Shown here one piece after another: positions 26,036 to 35,293 of a DNA stretch of 64,000 bases. The stretch comes from Duganella flavida (GTDB lineage Bacteria > Pseudomonadota > Gammaproteobacteria > Burkholderiales > Burkholderiaceae_D): the NCBI RefSeq assembly GCF_009857445.1, contig NZ_WWCN01000013.1, positions 62,001 through 126,000 of the forward strand. The letters run 5' to 3'. The notes under the pieces were generated by a model that had not been told where the DNA came from, searched no databases, and saw only the letters and a program-made list of their open reading frames with translations. A program made the position numbers and the translations under genes. Numbering within the stretch: position 1 is the first letter of the stretch; the number at the start of each line of letters is the position of its first letter.

Positions 26036-27229
26036 TCAATGCCGCGCAACGCGGCGCGCGCGGTAGCGGCGCAGCCAGATCAGCACACCAGTAACTGATA
26101 GTAGAGCAACCACGATACCCGTGATACTAACTAGCAATTGCACCAACATGCCGCCAGTGGTGACGGTGTGCAGCGCCATCAGCCAGGCAGTGATGGTGTT
26201 GCCAGCGTGCTCGCCGGTCGGGAATTTGCGCTGCACAATGTTGCCGCTGTAAGCATCCAGCAGCAAGGTGGTGTTGCCCATGCGATCACCGGGATCGAGT
26301 GTGCTTAACACGCGGTATTCGTAGATGCCTTGCTCGGGCGAGTAAAACATCAGCCGCTCGCTGCGCACGGTGAAGTGCTGCTGCGCCGCCAGGCGCGCCA
26401 TTTCCTGCCGCATCACATCCAGTGCCAGATACCAGCCCAGCGGTTTTACGCCAGCCGGTGCCACGCGTGGCGTTGGCCGGTCTGGCTCCGGCTGGTAATC
26501 GCTGAACAGCCGCATCACCGGCGTGTAGACCGGCGCCAGATTGAACGCCACACTGGACCACGCCAGCACCAGCAACATGCCCCAGAACCAAAGCCCGGCT
26601 GCGCGATGCAGATCGAACGTCAGCTTGGCCGCACCGGCACGCCAGCGCAGCAGCCACGCCGGTTGCCAGCGCTGCCAGTACGAGCGCTGGCCAGGTTGGC
26701 GTATCGCCAGCGGCAAGGTCAGATAAAAGCCGACCACGCAATCGAGCGTCCACAGCAAGGCTACCACGCCTAGCACCAGCGTCCCAACCTCGCCCAAGGC
26801 CAGCGAGGTGTGTAGCTCGTTCACGAACGGCATCAGGCTGCGCGTGCCCTGGCTCAAGTCACCGGAATGGCGCGTACCCAGCACGCTGGCGTCGTAGGGA
26901 TTGACGAACCACTGGTCAGCCTCCGGCGAACCCTCGACACTCATCAGCATGGCGTGACCAGGCTGCGTGGTGAAGTCGATGCCGTTGAACGCCAGTTGCG
27001 GATGGCGCTGGCTAAGCCGCTCGCGCAGCTCCAGCGGGTCCAGCATGGCCGCAGCGGGCGACGGCGGCGTCACATAAAACAACTGCGGATTGAGCCAGCC
27101 TTCGATCTCGTCGTTAAACGCCAGCAGCGTGCCGCTCACACCGGCCAGCAGCAGGAATAGCGCGATACACAATCCCACCCAGCGGTGCAACAGCACTGCC
27201 ACCCGGCGCATGCGGTGGGACGGCTTCAT
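26036..27229 (-). CDS. PepSY-associated membrane protein of the siderophore locus
   Basis: 397 residues with an N-terminal membrane helix just after HRWVGL, a large periplasmic part, and further helices near 140-165, 195-220 and the C-terminus, as in the PepSY-TM family (FoxB/FhuF-like inner-membrane proteins thought to reduce or release iron from siderophores). It starts one base after the TonB receptor stop, so it is translationally coupled to it. It is the last gene of the fecI-fecR-receptor-pepSY unit. Confidence 0.85.
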   Translation of the reverse strand: MKPSHRMRRVAVLLHRWVGLCIALFLLLAGVSGTLLAFNDEIEGWLNPQLFYVTPPSPAAAMLDPLELRERLSQRHPQLAFNGIDFTTQPGHAMLMSVEGSPEADQWFVNPYDASVLGTRHSGDLSQGTRSLMPFVNELHTSLALGEVGTLVLGVVALLWTLDCVVGFYLTLPLAIRQPGQRSYWQRWQPAWLLRWRAGAAKLTFDLHRAAGLWFWGMLLVLAWSSVAFNLAPVYTPVMRLFSDYQPEPDRPTPRVAPAGVKPLGWYLALDVMRQEMARLAAQQHFTVRSERLMFYSPEQGIYEYRVLSTLDPGDRMGNTTLLLDAYSGNIVQRKFPTGEHAGNTITAWLMALHTVTTGGMLVQLLVSITGIVVALLSVTGVLIWLRRYRARRVARH

Positions 27230-27230
27230 G

Positions 27231-29576
27231 TCAGAAGGTGTAAGCCAGGCTACCCGACACGTTGCGCGGCGCTTGCGGCATCAGGCTCCAGCCCTGACCG
27301 GTATAGATCAGCTTGTCGGTCAGGTTGTGCAGGTTGATCTGCGCGCGCCACGGGCCGTTGACGTAGTAAGCCGCAGCATCGTAACGTACATAGCTGCCCA
27401 GCTTGATGGCGATGTTGGGCAGTTCGGCTTCGCGGTTGCCGCTGGCGACGACGCCCAGACCGGCGCTCCAGTGAGGCAAGCCGAATTGGTCCAGCGCCAG
27501 CTTGTTCCACAGGCTGCCCGAGTTACGCGCCGCGCCGACCAGGCGCGAACCAATCGCCAGCGTGTTGTCTTGCACCACTTGCGCATCGAGGTAGGTGTAA
27601 GCGCCCAGCACCGTCCACGCTGGCGTCAGGCGGCCGACCACATCAAGCTCGGCACCACGTGCCCGCTGGCGGCCGCTAGCGATACTATAGTTGCCGCTGG
27701 GGTCGCGCGGGTCGGCACTCAGCACATTGCTGCGTGCAAGATTGAACAGCGCGGCCGTCACATTCAAACGCTGCGCCAGCAAATCCTGTTTGATGCCCAG
27801 CTCGTACTGCACGCCACGCTCGGCCTCGAACATCTTGCCATTGATGTCGCGCGCGCCGGTATTCGGCGAGAACGAACGGGCCCAGCTGGCGTAAAGCGCG
27901 GTATCGGTCCACGGCTGGTACACCACCCCGAGGCGCGGCGACAGCGCATGTTCGGTCTGCTGCTCATCGACTGAACGGGTGTAGGCATTGCCGTTGTCGC
28001 TACGCACGCGGTCGTAGCGTAAGCCGGCCAGCACTTTCCACCGCTGGCCCAGTTCGATGAAGTCCTGCACGTAGGCTGCCGCCGCGATGGCACGGTTGTA
28101 GTTTGCCGGACCGTTGGCCTGGAACGGCCCCAGCTGCGCGCCGTTGTAGTTGGTGTTGATTAAATCGAACGGCGTGGCGGCTGCGTGAAAGAATGCGTAC
28201 TGGCCGTAGCTGCGATTCCACTCCACACCGGTGATCAGGCGGTGGGTGGCACCGGCCAGTTGGAACTTACCGCGTAATTCAGCCTGCGAGGTGGCGTTGC
28301 TGGAATATGCGCCGACGTACTGCGTATAGCGCTCAATGGTGTGGCCATCAGCAGAAATCTCCGGGTCATTCAGGGCGTACTGCTCCGTACGGTTGGAATT
28401 GGCATGGCTGAGGAAGCCTGCCACACGCACGCTCCAGTCGCTATTCAAGGCATGCTCGACTTCCAGCCGCGCCGAGTAGGTGCTCTGATCAGCGTGCGCC
28501 AGGCGGTCGCAGACGATGCGCTTGCGGATCGAAATCGCCAGCAGTTCCGGCACCGGGTCGATGCTGTCGCAACGGCCGCCATACTGCGTGGCGACGGCCG
28601 ACAGTTCCATTTCGACCTTGGTGTCGCGGTCGATCTGCGCGGTGACGATGGGCGAGACCGCCAGCAGGCGGTTGCTGCGGCCGCCGGCAAAGCTGGCGTA
28701 ACCACGGCTGCTTTCCGCCGCGATGTTGACGCGGCCCAGCAAGGCATCGCTGCCCAGCGCGTGGTTGGCATCCAGCGTGGCGCGGCCGTAGTTCCACTGG
28801 CCGGCGCTCAGTTCTGCCACGTTGAAATCGCCCATCGTCGGTCGCTTGGTGACGGTATTGGCGACGCCGGAAATCGCGCTCGATGCGCCGTACAGCACCG
28901 CCGCCGGGCCTTTCAGGAATTCAATACGTTCGATGGCTGAGGTGTCGGTCGCGCCCAGGAAACCATCCTGACGAAAACCGTTCAGCGTGCTGGCCGAACC
29001 ATAAGTGCTGAAGCCGCGTATGTAGAACGACTGCCCCCACGGCGAATAGGCCGTGGTTTCGCGCGCCACGCCGGCCACATAATCGGCCACCTCGGTAGTG
29101 TTGCGCACGCCGAGGTCGCTCAGCACTTCCGCCGGAATCACCTTGACTGACAGCGGCTGGTCTTGCAGCGCCACGTCGAGCCGGGTGGCAGTGGCGCTGC
29201 GGCGCGCCTTGTAGCCATCCACCGGACCGTTGGCATTTTCTTGCGATGCACCAGTCACCGTGACGGTCGGCAGCTGGGTGTCGGATGCGCCGCCTTGCAG
29301 GCGTAAAGTGTAGCCCTCCCCATCTGCCTGCGCCTCCAGTCCGTGCGCGGCCAGCAAGATATTCAACGCTTGCGGCACCGTGTAATTGCGTTGCAGCGCA
29401 GGGGCGCGCTTGCCCGCCACCAGCACCGGATCGAACAGCAGCGTGATGCTGGCCTGGCGCGCTAGCGCAGTCAGCGATTGCTCCAGCGTCCCGGCCGGCA
29501 GGTTATAGGTTTGCGTGGACGCGGCGGCAGCATACAGAGGCGCCGCGCACAGCAGGATGGCTGGAGCAAACTTCAT
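27231..29576 (-). CDS. TonB-dependent siderophore receptor with STN signalling domain
   Basis: 781 residues: signal peptide (1-19), an N-terminal STN domain (LEQSLTALARQASITLLFDP, about 30-85) that talks to a FecR protein, a TonB-box-like TVTVTGAS near 105, plug domain, then a 22-strand barrel ending in Phe (GSLAYTF). Family features such as FIRGFSTYGSASTLNGFRQDG and FLKGPAAVLYG in the plug are clear. The STN domain plus adjacent FecIR shows a transcription-regulating receptor of the FecA/FpvA type. The ligand is probably a ferric siderophore, not identifiable further. Confidence 0.93.
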   Translation of the reverse strand: MKFAPAILLCAAPLYAAAASTQTYNLPAGTLEQSLTALARQASITLLFDPVLVAGKRAPALQRNYTVPQALNILLAAHGLEAQADGEGYTLRLQGGASDTQLPTVTVTGASQENANGPVDGYKARRSATATRLDVALQDQPLSVKVIPAEVLSDLGVRNTTEVADYVAGVARETTAYSPWGQSFYIRGFSTYGSASTLNGFRQDGFLGATDTSAIERIEFLKGPAAVLYGASSAISGVANTVTKRPTMGDFNVAELSAGQWNYGRATLDANHALGSDALLGRVNIAAESSRGYASFAGGRSNRLLAVSPIVTAQIDRDTKVEMELSAVATQYGGRCDSIDPVPELLAISIRKRIVCDRLAHADQSTYSARLEVEHALNSDWSVRVAGFLSHANSNRTEQYALNDPEISADGHTIERYTQYVGAYSSNATSQAELRGKFQLAGATHRLITGVEWNRSYGQYAFFHAAATPFDLINTNYNGAQLGPFQANGPANYNRAIAAAAYVQDFIELGQRWKVLAGLRYDRVRSDNGNAYTRSVDEQQTEHALSPRLGVVYQPWTDTALYASWARSFSPNTGARDINGKMFEAERGVQYELGIKQDLLAQRLNVTAALFNLARSNVLSADPRDPSGNYSIASGRQRARGAELDVVGRLTPAWTVLGAYTYLDAQVVQDNTLAIGSRLVGAARNSGSLWNKLALDQFGLPHWSAGLGVVASGNREAELPNIAIKLGSYVRYDAAAYYVNGPWRAQINLHNLTDKLIYTGQGWSLMPQAPRNVSGSLAYTF

Positions 29577-29645
29577 CAGGTTTTCCTTTCAGGATGTCAA
29601 TTACCTGTTTGCCGTACCAAGCCGGAAAAACCCGTAAATTATTTT

Positions 29646-30614
29646 TTAATGTGGGCGCGGGACCAGCCGCAAGCCGCCGTCCGCCGTCTGTTCTATTCGC
29701 AGCGGCCAGCCGCGTGACAGAGTTTTCAGCGCGCGCGGCACGGGATTTTTATCGTCTAGCTGAAACACGCCGGAGACCCGTAAATGCGCTGCGGCCGGAT
29801 CGCAGTCCAGCCGCTGCTCGGTGTAGCGCGCCAGTTCGCGCACGAAGTCGGCCAGCGGCATGGCGTGCGCCACCAGCGCACCCTGCGCCCACGCACTGGC
29901 ATCCAGCGCCGGCTCGACTTGCAAGTGCGGCACGCCGCCATGCACCATCCACGTTTCACCGGGACGGCCGATGGCCGCTGTGCCGATGATCGCCACCGCG
30001 CCTTCGGTCACGTGCAGGCGCACGCCTTGCGGCGATTGGTAGACGGCAAAGCTTGTGCCCAGCGCCTGCAAGCGCACTGCGCCGGCCTGCACGTAGAACG
30101 GCCGATGGCCAGTCCACGCGCGGGCATCGGCGCCAGTGTCGACGTGGATTTCGCCGTGCAGCAGTGTGATTTCGCGCCGCCACGGCGTGATGGTGACAGC
30201 GGCGTGGGTGTTGGTGTTCAGCACCAGCAGCGTGCCGTCCTCCAGCACCAGCTTGCGGCGCTGGCCGATGGCGCTGGCGTATTGCGTGGTGGTTTGCCAC
30301 GGCTGGCTCAGGCCAAGTGCGCCCAGCGTACCTGCGCCCAGCGCCGACAGCACCGCAATCTTGATCGCGCGGCGCCGGCCAATGCGCTGGCGCGACGCTG
30401 CGTCCAGCGTACGATGCGCCACTTGCGGCGGCAGCCCGCTGAATACTTGATCGACTTTCTGCAATAACTGCCATGCGTCGGCATGGTCGGGATCGGCAAC
30501 CAGCCAGACCGCAAAGGCCGTGCGGTCAGCCTCGGTAGCGGCGCCCGATTGCAGTCGCACAGCCCAGTCAATGGCCGCTTGCAGCAGCGCGTCGGGAATC
30601 TCGTGCGCTGACAT
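29646..30614 (-). CDS. FecR-family anti-sigma/sigma regulator
   Basis: 322 residues: N-terminal cytoplasmic DUF4880-like segment (AIDWAVRLQSGAATEADRTA ... FAVWLVADPDHADAW), membrane helix near 95-115, and the periplasmic FecR domain (LVLEDGTLLVLNTNTHA; FYVQAGAVRLQALGTSFAV). It passes the receptor signal to the ECF sigma factor. The start at 30614 overlaps the sigma-factor stop as ATGA; a longer frame running into the sigma gene was rejected. Confidence 0.9.
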   Translation of the reverse strand: MSAHEIPDALLQAAIDWAVRLQSGAATEADRTAFAVWLVADPDHADAWQLLQKVDQVFSGLPPQVAHRTLDAASRQRIGRRRAIKIAVLSALGAGTLGALGLSQPWQTTTQYASAIGQRRKLVLEDGTLLVLNTNTHAAVTITPWRREITLLHGEIHVDTGADARAWTGHRPFYVQAGAVRLQALGTSFAVYQSPQGVRLHVTEGAVAIIGTAAIGRPGETWMVHGGVPHLQVEPALDASAWAQGALVAHAMPLADFVRELARYTEQRLDCDPAAAHLRVSGVFQLDDKNPVPRALKTLSRGWPLRIEQTADGGLRLVPRPH

Positions 30615-31117
30615 CAAGCCGCCAGTCGAAGTACCAGATGGCGCAGCGCGGTCGCCATGTATTTTTCGATAGCGCTCAATGACAGTTGCATCTGCAGGGC
30701 GATGTCGGCATAAGTGAGCCCGTCCAGCCGAGACATCAGGAACGCGGTGCGCGCCCTGGATGGCAGGCCGTCCAGCAGCGCATCCACCTGCACCAGCGCT
30801 TGCAGGATTTGCAGGCGCTCTTCCGGCGACATCACCTGCGCTTCCGGCACCACAGCCAGCGCATCGAGATAAGCGCGCTCGACATCCTGCCGCCGTACGT
30901 GATCGACCAGCAAACCGTGGGCGATGGTGGTCAGCCACGCACGCGGCTGGCGCAGCGGCTGGCCGGCAGGCTGCGCCCGGCCCGACATCAGGCGGACAAA
31001 GGTATCCTGTGCCAGGTCTTGCGCATGCTCGATACAACCGATGCGGCGACGCAGCCATCCCACCAGGTATTGGTGGTGATCGCTGTACAGGACATCGATT
31101 TCGCGGTGAGCATGCAT
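30614..31117 (-). CDS. FecI-like ECF RNA polymerase sigma factor
   Basis: 167 residues with region 2 (QDLAQDTFVRLM) and region 4 helix-turn-helix (LDGLTYADIALQMQLSLSAIEKYM), the latter characteristic of the FecI/PvdS iron-starvation sigma group. It lies directly behind a Fur box and is overlapped by fecR, so iron limitation should switch on this sigma factor and, through receptor signalling, the receptor operon. First gene of the iron unit. Confidence 0.92.
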   Translation of the reverse strand: MHAHREIDVLYSDHHQYLVGWLRRRIGCIEHAQDLAQDTFVRLMSGRAQPAGQPLRQPRAWLTTIAHGLLVDHVRRQDVERAYLDALAVVPEAQVMSPEERLQILQALVQVDALLDGLPSRARTAFLMSRLDGLTYADIALQMQLSLSAIEKYMATALRHLVLRLAA

Positions 31118-31131
31118 GATGCAGATGGAAT

Positions 31132-31150
31132 GCTAATAATAATCATTCTC
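31132..31150 (-). promoter_or_regulatory. Fur box upstream of the ECF sigma gene
   Basis: GCTAATAATAATCATTCTC matches 16 of 19 positions of the Fur consensus, read as three hexamers related to GATAAT plus an inverted one. It lies 15-33 bp upstream of the sigma-factor ATG, where it would block the promoter when iron is plentiful. A further ATTATA abuts it, so a longer Fur-binding stretch is possible. Confidence 0.8.
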
Positions 31151-31165
31151 ATTATAGCGATATCA

Positions 31166-32038
31166 TCAAGCTAACGCAACGCCACCGAAACTGGTGGCAA
31201 AAGCGTCGCGCGCAGCGTGCTGGGCGATGTCGCGGCGCCAGATCATCATGGTCTGGACTTGCGCCACCTCTGGCGGCAGCGTATGGATGCGCACCGATTT
31301 GGCCAACTCACGCAGCTTGAGCACTTCGCGCGGCATCATCGCCACGCCCATGCCAGCCGCCACGCAGCCGATGATGGCCTCGTAGGTACCGAACTCCGCA
31401 ATCCGCGCCGGCGACACGCCGCCCTCGGCAAACCAGCGCTCCAGGCGGCGGCGGTAAGAGCAGCCGCTGCGGAAGCCCAGTAGCGTGCGGCGCGCCACGT
31501 CAGCCGGCGAGGTGACCGGGCCGTGCAAGCTGTCGGTCAACAGCACCAGTTCTTCGTCGAACACCGGCAGCTGCACCAGCTCGGGACGCTCGACTGGCGC
31601 AGCTACCAGCGCCAGGTCGATCTTGTGGTTAAGCACAGCCTGGACCAGGTAGTCGGTAGGGCCGGTGTCAAGCAGCAGGTCGACTTGCGGATACTGTCGG
31701 TGGAACTGCCCCAGCAACTGCGGCAAGCGCGCGGCAGCGGTGGTTTCCATCGAACCTATCCGCAGCGGGCCGGACGGCTGGCGGTCGCCGCGCATGGCTT
31801 CCTGCGCCTCGTCGGCCAGTTGCAGCAGGCGCTCGGTGTAGGCCAGCAGGCGCTCGCCCTCCTCGGTGATCAGCATGCGGCGGCCGGAGCGGTGGAATAG
31901 CGTCACGCCCAGCGATTCTTCCAGCTGGGTCAGACGGGCGGAAACGTTGGATTGCACCCGGTTCAGGCGCGCGGCGGCTTGCGTCACGCCGCCCTCTTCG
32001 GCCACGGTTTTGAAAATGCGCAGGGATGAGAGTTCCAT
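31166..32038 (-). CDS. LysR-family regulator, divergent from an MFS exporter
   Basis: 290 residues with a LysR helix-turn-helix (VTQAAARLNRVQSNVSARLTQ) and effector domain. The sequence resembles regulators of drug/multidrug exporters. The ATG at 32038 is used; a TTG two codons earlier is less likely. It shares a 99-bp divergent promoter region with the MFS gene. Its stop is only 48 bp from the iron-sigma start, but the Fur box lies between them, so it is probably a separate transcription unit. Confidence 0.9.
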   Translation of the reverse strand: MELSSLRIFKTVAEEGGVTQAAARLNRVQSNVSARLTQLEESLGVTLFHRSGRRMLITEEGERLLAYTERLLQLADEAQEAMRGDRQPSGPLRIGSMETTAAARLPQLLGQFHRQYPQVDLLLDTGPTDYLVQAVLNHKIDLALVAAPVERPELVQLPVFDEELVLLTDSLHGPVTSPADVARRTLLGFRSGCSYRRRLERWFAEGGVSPARIAEFGTYEAIIGCVAAGMGVAMMPREVLKLRELAKSVRIHTLPPEVAQVQTMMIWRRDIAQHAARDAFATSFGGVALA

Positions 32039-32071
32039 GATCAATTCTCTTATAAAGAACTATTGATTCAG

Positions 32072-32118
32072 TATAATTCATTTTTCATGATGCGTGATAC
32101 GGCCTATAGTGGCACTAT
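32072..32118 (+). promoter_or_regulatory. Promoter -10 and 13-bp palindrome before the MFS gene
   Basis: A perfect -10 TATAAT occurs at 32072-32077 with no convincing -35. Some 30 bp downstream, ATAGTG-G-CACTAT (32106-32118) is a perfect palindrome around one base, placed just after the expected transcription start and 20 bp before the MFS ATG. This layout suits a repressor site. It is not the T-N11-A shape of a LysR box, so another regulator may bind. Confidence 0.5.
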
Positions 32119-32137
32119 CGAATTCAGGAGCAGCATC

Positions 32138-33523
32138 ATGAAATCCTCTCCGTCATTGGCCATTCTGCTGGCTTGTAGCTTTGCCTTCATCATCGTCCAG
32201 CTGGACGTTACGATCGTGAACGTCGCCCTGCCGGAAATCGGCCGCGAGCTGCAAGCCGGCGTGAGCCAGCTGCAGTGGGTGGTCGACGCCTACACCTTGG
32301 GCTTTGCCGTGTTCCTGCTGTCGGCTGGCGCGATGGGCGACCGCTTCGGTTCGCGCAGCGTTTTCCTGGGCGGCTTTGCCTTGTTCACACTTGCCTCGCT
32401 GGCTTGCGCCATGGCGCCGGATGCGCTGTCGCTTAACGTCGCGCGCGCAGTGCAAGGGATTGGCGCGGCCTTGCTGGTACCGAGTTCGCTGTCCATCCTC
32501 AACGCCGTCTATGCGGAAGACCGTAGCAAGCTGGCCAAAGCCATCGCCTGGTGGACAGCGGCAGGTGGCGTCTCGATCGCGGCCGGGCCGGTGCTGGGCG
32601 GTTTGCTGATGTCGATGTTCGGCTGGCGCAGCATCTTCTGGGTCAACATCCCGATTTGCGTACTGGGCTTCTGGCTGACCTTGCGTGTGGTGCCGGTGCT
32701 GCGCCACAGCGGTCCAGCACGCAGCTTCGACGTTCCGGGGCAACTGCTGGCCGTGATCGCGCTGACCGCCTTTATCGGCGCGGTGATTGAAGTACATGCA
32801 CTGGGCTTGACGCATCCGGCCGTGCTGGCGGCGTTGGTAGTGGCCGTGGCCGCAGGCATGTGGTTCATTCGCGTCGAACAGCGCAGCGCTGGGCCGATGC
32901 TGCCGCTGCAGTTGTTCAAGCTGGCTGGCTTTGCACAGGCGGTGCTGTTCGGCGTGTTCGTCAATTTTGCCTACTATGGTGTGATCTTCGTGCTGAGTTT
33001 TTACCTGCAAAAAGTGCGCGGCTTTTCGGTGCTGCATGCGGGCTTGATCTTCCTGCCGCTGACCGGCACCTTCCTGTTTGCGAACATCACCAGCGGCTGG
33101 CTGCAGGCCCGCGTCGGCTCGCGCCTGCCGATGATTATTGGCGGCTTGATCGGCGGTAGCGGTTATGCGCTGCTGGGCCTGTTCGGGATTTCAGAGAGCG
33201 CCAGTTTCTGGGCTATGCTGCCGGGCTTGGCGCTGATCCCGGCCGGCATGGGCCTGGCGGTGCCGGCCATGACCACCTCAATCCTGGCGTCGGTCAGCAA
33301 GCAGCAAGCCGGCACGGCGTCGGCGGTATTGAACACAGCACGCCAGGTTGGCGGCGCAATGGGCGTGGCGGTGTACGGGGCGCTGGTTGCCACGCCGGCC
33401 ACGGCTGCTATTCTTGCCGGCATTGACGCGGCAATGGCCGTCTCGACGGCATTACTATTAGGCGGCGCACTGCTGGCCTATCTGACGATTTTTAACCAAG
33501 GAGTAAAACTATGCCATTCGTAA
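32138..33523 (+). CDS. MFS drug-efflux transporter (DHA2-type)
   Basis: 461 residues, 12-14 membrane helices. Helix 1 carries VQLDVTIVNVALPEIG, the motif of the DHA2 (EmrB/QacA-like) group, followed by motif A (GDRFGSRSVF) and motif C-like GPVLGGLL. It probably exports toxic organic compounds by proton antiport. The ATG at 32138 follows AGGAG; the longer upstream frame was rejected. Its last 13 bases overlap the tautomerase gene, implying a two-gene operon under the divergent LysR protein. Confidence 0.9.
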   Translation: MKSSPSLAILLACSFAFIIVQLDVTIVNVALPEIGRELQAGVSQLQWVVDAYTLGFAVFLLSAGAMGDRFGSRSVFLGGFALFTLASLACAMAPDALSLNVARAVQGIGAALLVPSSLSILNAVYAEDRSKLAKAIAWWTAAGGVSIAAGPVLGGLLMSMFGWRSIFWVNIPICVLGFWLTLRVVPVLRHSGPARSFDVPGQLLAVIALTAFIGAVIEVHALGLTHPAVLAALVVAVAAGMWFIRVEQRSAGPMLPLQLFKLAGFAQAVLFGVFVNFAYYGVIFVLSFYLQKVRGFSVLHAGLIFLPLTGTFLFANITSGWLQARVGSRLPMIIGGLIGGSGYALLGLFGISESASFWAMLPGLALIPAGMGLAVPAMTTSILASVSKQQAGTASAVLNTARQVGGAMGVAVYGALVATPATAAILAGIDAAMAVSTALLLGGALLAYLTIFNQGVKLCHS

Positions 33524-33732
33524 ATATCCGCATCACCAATGAGGGCGCGACTGCCGAGCAAAAGCAGGAGCTGATTCAAGGCGTGACCGACCTGCTGCAA
33601 AAAGTGCTGAACAAAAATCCTGCAACGACTTTTGTCATCATCGATGAAGTCGAGACCGACAACTGGGGCGTGGCCGGCACCGCCGTCACCACCCTGCGCA
33701 AGCGCGCCGCAGAAGCCGCAGCCAAGTCGTAA
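33511..33732 (+). CDS. 4-oxalocrotonate tautomerase-family protein
   Basis: 73 residues with the catalytic N-terminal Pro2 (MPFVNIRITNEGATAEQK) of the tautomerase superfamily, and a length typical of the small DmpI-like members. It may tautomerise an enol/keto product or detoxify a reactive carbonyl compound. It begins inside the MFS gene (13-bp overlap) with ribosome site AAGGAG just before, so it is co-expressed with the exporter. The physiological substrate is unknown; it is about 17 kb from the aminomuconate operon and probably unrelated to it. Confidence 0.85.
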   Translation: MPFVNIRITNEGATAEQKQELIQGVTDLLQKVLNKNPATTFVIIDEVETDNWGVAGTAVTTLRKRAAEAAAKS

Positions 33733-33772
33733 AAACTTCGCGGGAACCACTATACCCGAGCTGCGGCGCACG

Positions 33773-33778
33773 TATAAT
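33773..33778 (+). promoter_or_regulatory. Candidate -10 box for the following gene
   Basis: A consensus TATAAT lies about 30 bp before the GTG start at 33809, placing transcription start near 33785. No good -35 is visible, so this may be a weak or activator-dependent promoter. Confidence 0.35.
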
Positions 33779-33808
33779 CTGCACGTTGTAGTCCATCCAG
33801 AGGATACC

Positions 33809-34543
33809 GTGCGCCGTCTGTTCTTCCTGCTGACTTTACCGCTGTCCATAGCCGCCCATGCGGAGCGGCCTATCGAGAACTTCGTTTCACCACCCCAGCT
33901 CTTTCCGGAAGAAGGCACGCCACGCGCGCCCTATGTGCCGTTGCCTGCCTATGACCGTCCCGGCGGCAAGGTAATAGGCCAGGTTACCGCCAATCTCACG
34001 CCTTGCGCTCCACTCAAAGAAAACGAAGAATGCGACATCGCCCCCAGCTGGCATCTGGAGCGGCGCGATGGTACGCGCGTTGAGCTGGCTCACGACATGG
34101 TTGGGTATGAACAAGAAGCGCTGTTGTCTTATCAACCTGCGCGGATTGAGAATGGCAAAGCCTGGGCTTACATCGAAGCCGATGGCGGTGGTTTCTGGAC
34201 CAATACGCTTGTCCAGGAAGTCATCAACTACGAAGCACGCGCCACGTGGGTGCTGGACTTCGACAGTTGGTGCAGCCAACCGGGAAAATGTGCGCCGCTG
34301 TCAGCTGCGATGCGCAAGGAGCTGGATCGGATGCTGGCCGGTGAATACAATCTGGAGCACCTCAGCAGCGAGACCTATGCCATCGAAGGCATCATCCAGC
34401 AAGGCGGAAAGCGCTACTACAAAGTCAAGCAAGTAGACACCCAAGCCGGTTCGGTGCAGCCGCAGTTACCCAAAATCGGCTGGATCCCAACCCGCCGCAG
34501 GGACGGCACGCACACCGGCGTGTTTTATCCAAAAGGCTGTTAA
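33809..34543 (+). CDS. Exported protein with SH3-like fold features, function unknown
   Basis: 244 residues from a GTG start, chosen because AGAGGA precedes it and it opens a signal peptide (MRRLFFLLTLPLSIAAHA); a longer in-frame upstream stretch overlaps the tautomerase gene and is not protein-like. The mature part has YDRPGGKVIGQV and, about 60 residues on, KAWAYIEADGGGFW, a pattern reminiscent of a bacterial SH3-type domain. Two cysteines in SWCSQPGKCAP may pair. No enzymatic motif was recognised. It precedes another unknown gene by 12 bp. Confidence 0.7.
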   Translation: MRRLFFLLTLPLSIAAHAERPIENFVSPPQLFPEEGTPRAPYVPLPAYDRPGGKVIGQVTANLTPCAPLKENEECDIAPSWHLERRDGTRVELAHDMVGYEQEALLSYQPARIENGKAWAYIEADGGGFWTNTLVQEVINYEARATWVLDFDSWCSQPGKCAPLSAAMRKELDRMLAGEYNLEHLSSETYAIEGIIQQGGKRYYKVKQVDTQAGSVQPQLPKIGWIPTRRRDGTHTGVFYPKGC

Positions 34544-34555
34544 CACCGTACACAT

Positions 34556-35293
34556 ATGAGCAGCGAAATTTGCAAGCAGATACTTGAGAAGCTCGACCAC
34601 GGCTTGGCCTCGCAGGCAGCCAAAATGCTCATCGAGGAATCCCGGCGACAGCTTGATGGAGAGCCTGGCGACCAACGCTTCGCGTACTCTGATGCCCTGG
34701 CCAGGCTCGGCGTCCGCCTTCATTTGCGAGGCGACGATCCTGAGCGCAAGAAATATCAAAGGGAATTGGCAGCGTATCAAACTGCCGACAGACATTTGCA
34801 AAAGGTCTACCAGCAACTGCTGAAGACCGTAGAACGTTACGTCACGATACTACAGCGACTGCCGCCCCTGATCGAAGACTGCTCACTCTCGATGCGCTTT
34901 CCTTCGCCATTTGAGCGCATGATACTTGGCCTGGAACCGGCTTTCGATGGCAAAATGCAGGATTATGTACTCGGTGCTTTCCATGCGGACTTAAAGGAGT
35001 TCCTGCGTTATACCTACGATTTCTCAAATGAGATAGCGATAATGTTCACTCGACGCTCCATCAAGCCGGGGCTATACCATGCTTACGCGGAGATTTTGCT
35101 CGACCTTGGCAACCCCGATGCAGATCTGCAAAAAATTGAGATCTTGCAGAAACGCGTACTGGACCTGCTTGAAAAACAGCGCTCGCGTCCTTTCCGCCCC
35201 TTAATGACCGCTCACGACAACGAATTATGGGACTGCGTGGAACACGTGCTGGCTTCTCGACCTGAGGCAAACAAGCAGCCTGCCAGCTTCTGA
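34556..35293 (+). CDS. Uncharacterised helical protein
   Basis: 245 residues with no signal peptide and no membrane segment. The sequence is rich in Leu, Glu, Lys and Arg and looks helical throughout (for example LLKTVERYVTILQRL and QKIEILQKRVLDLLEKQ). I recognise no family. Codon use is visibly richer in A and T than in flanking genes, which may mean recent acquisition. The stop codon sits in the loop of a 9-bp hairpin. It lies 12 bp after the exported unknown and may be co-transcribed with it. Confidence 0.65.
   Translation: MSSEICKQILEKLDHGLASQAAKMLIEESRRQLDGEPGDQRFAYSDALARLGVRLHLRGDDPERKKYQRELAAYQTADRHLQKVYQQLLKTVERYVTILQRLPPLIEDCSLSMRFPSPFERMILGLEPAFDGKMQDYVLGAFHADLKEFLRYTYDFSNEIAIMFTRRSIKPGLYHAYAEILLDLGNPDADLQKIEILQKRVLDLLEKQRSRPFRPLMTAHDNELWDCVEHVLASRPEANKQPASF

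Noticed and set aside
31059..31117. Long reading frame 29646-31058 extending fecR through the sigma-factor gene
   Set aside because: The extra N-terminus is a shadow of the sigma factor in another frame; the real FecR begins at 30614 with an ATGA overlap.
32153..33037. 294-codon minus-strand frame inside the MFS gene
   Set aside because: His/Gln/Arg-rich translation and full antisense overlap with a clear transporter gene.
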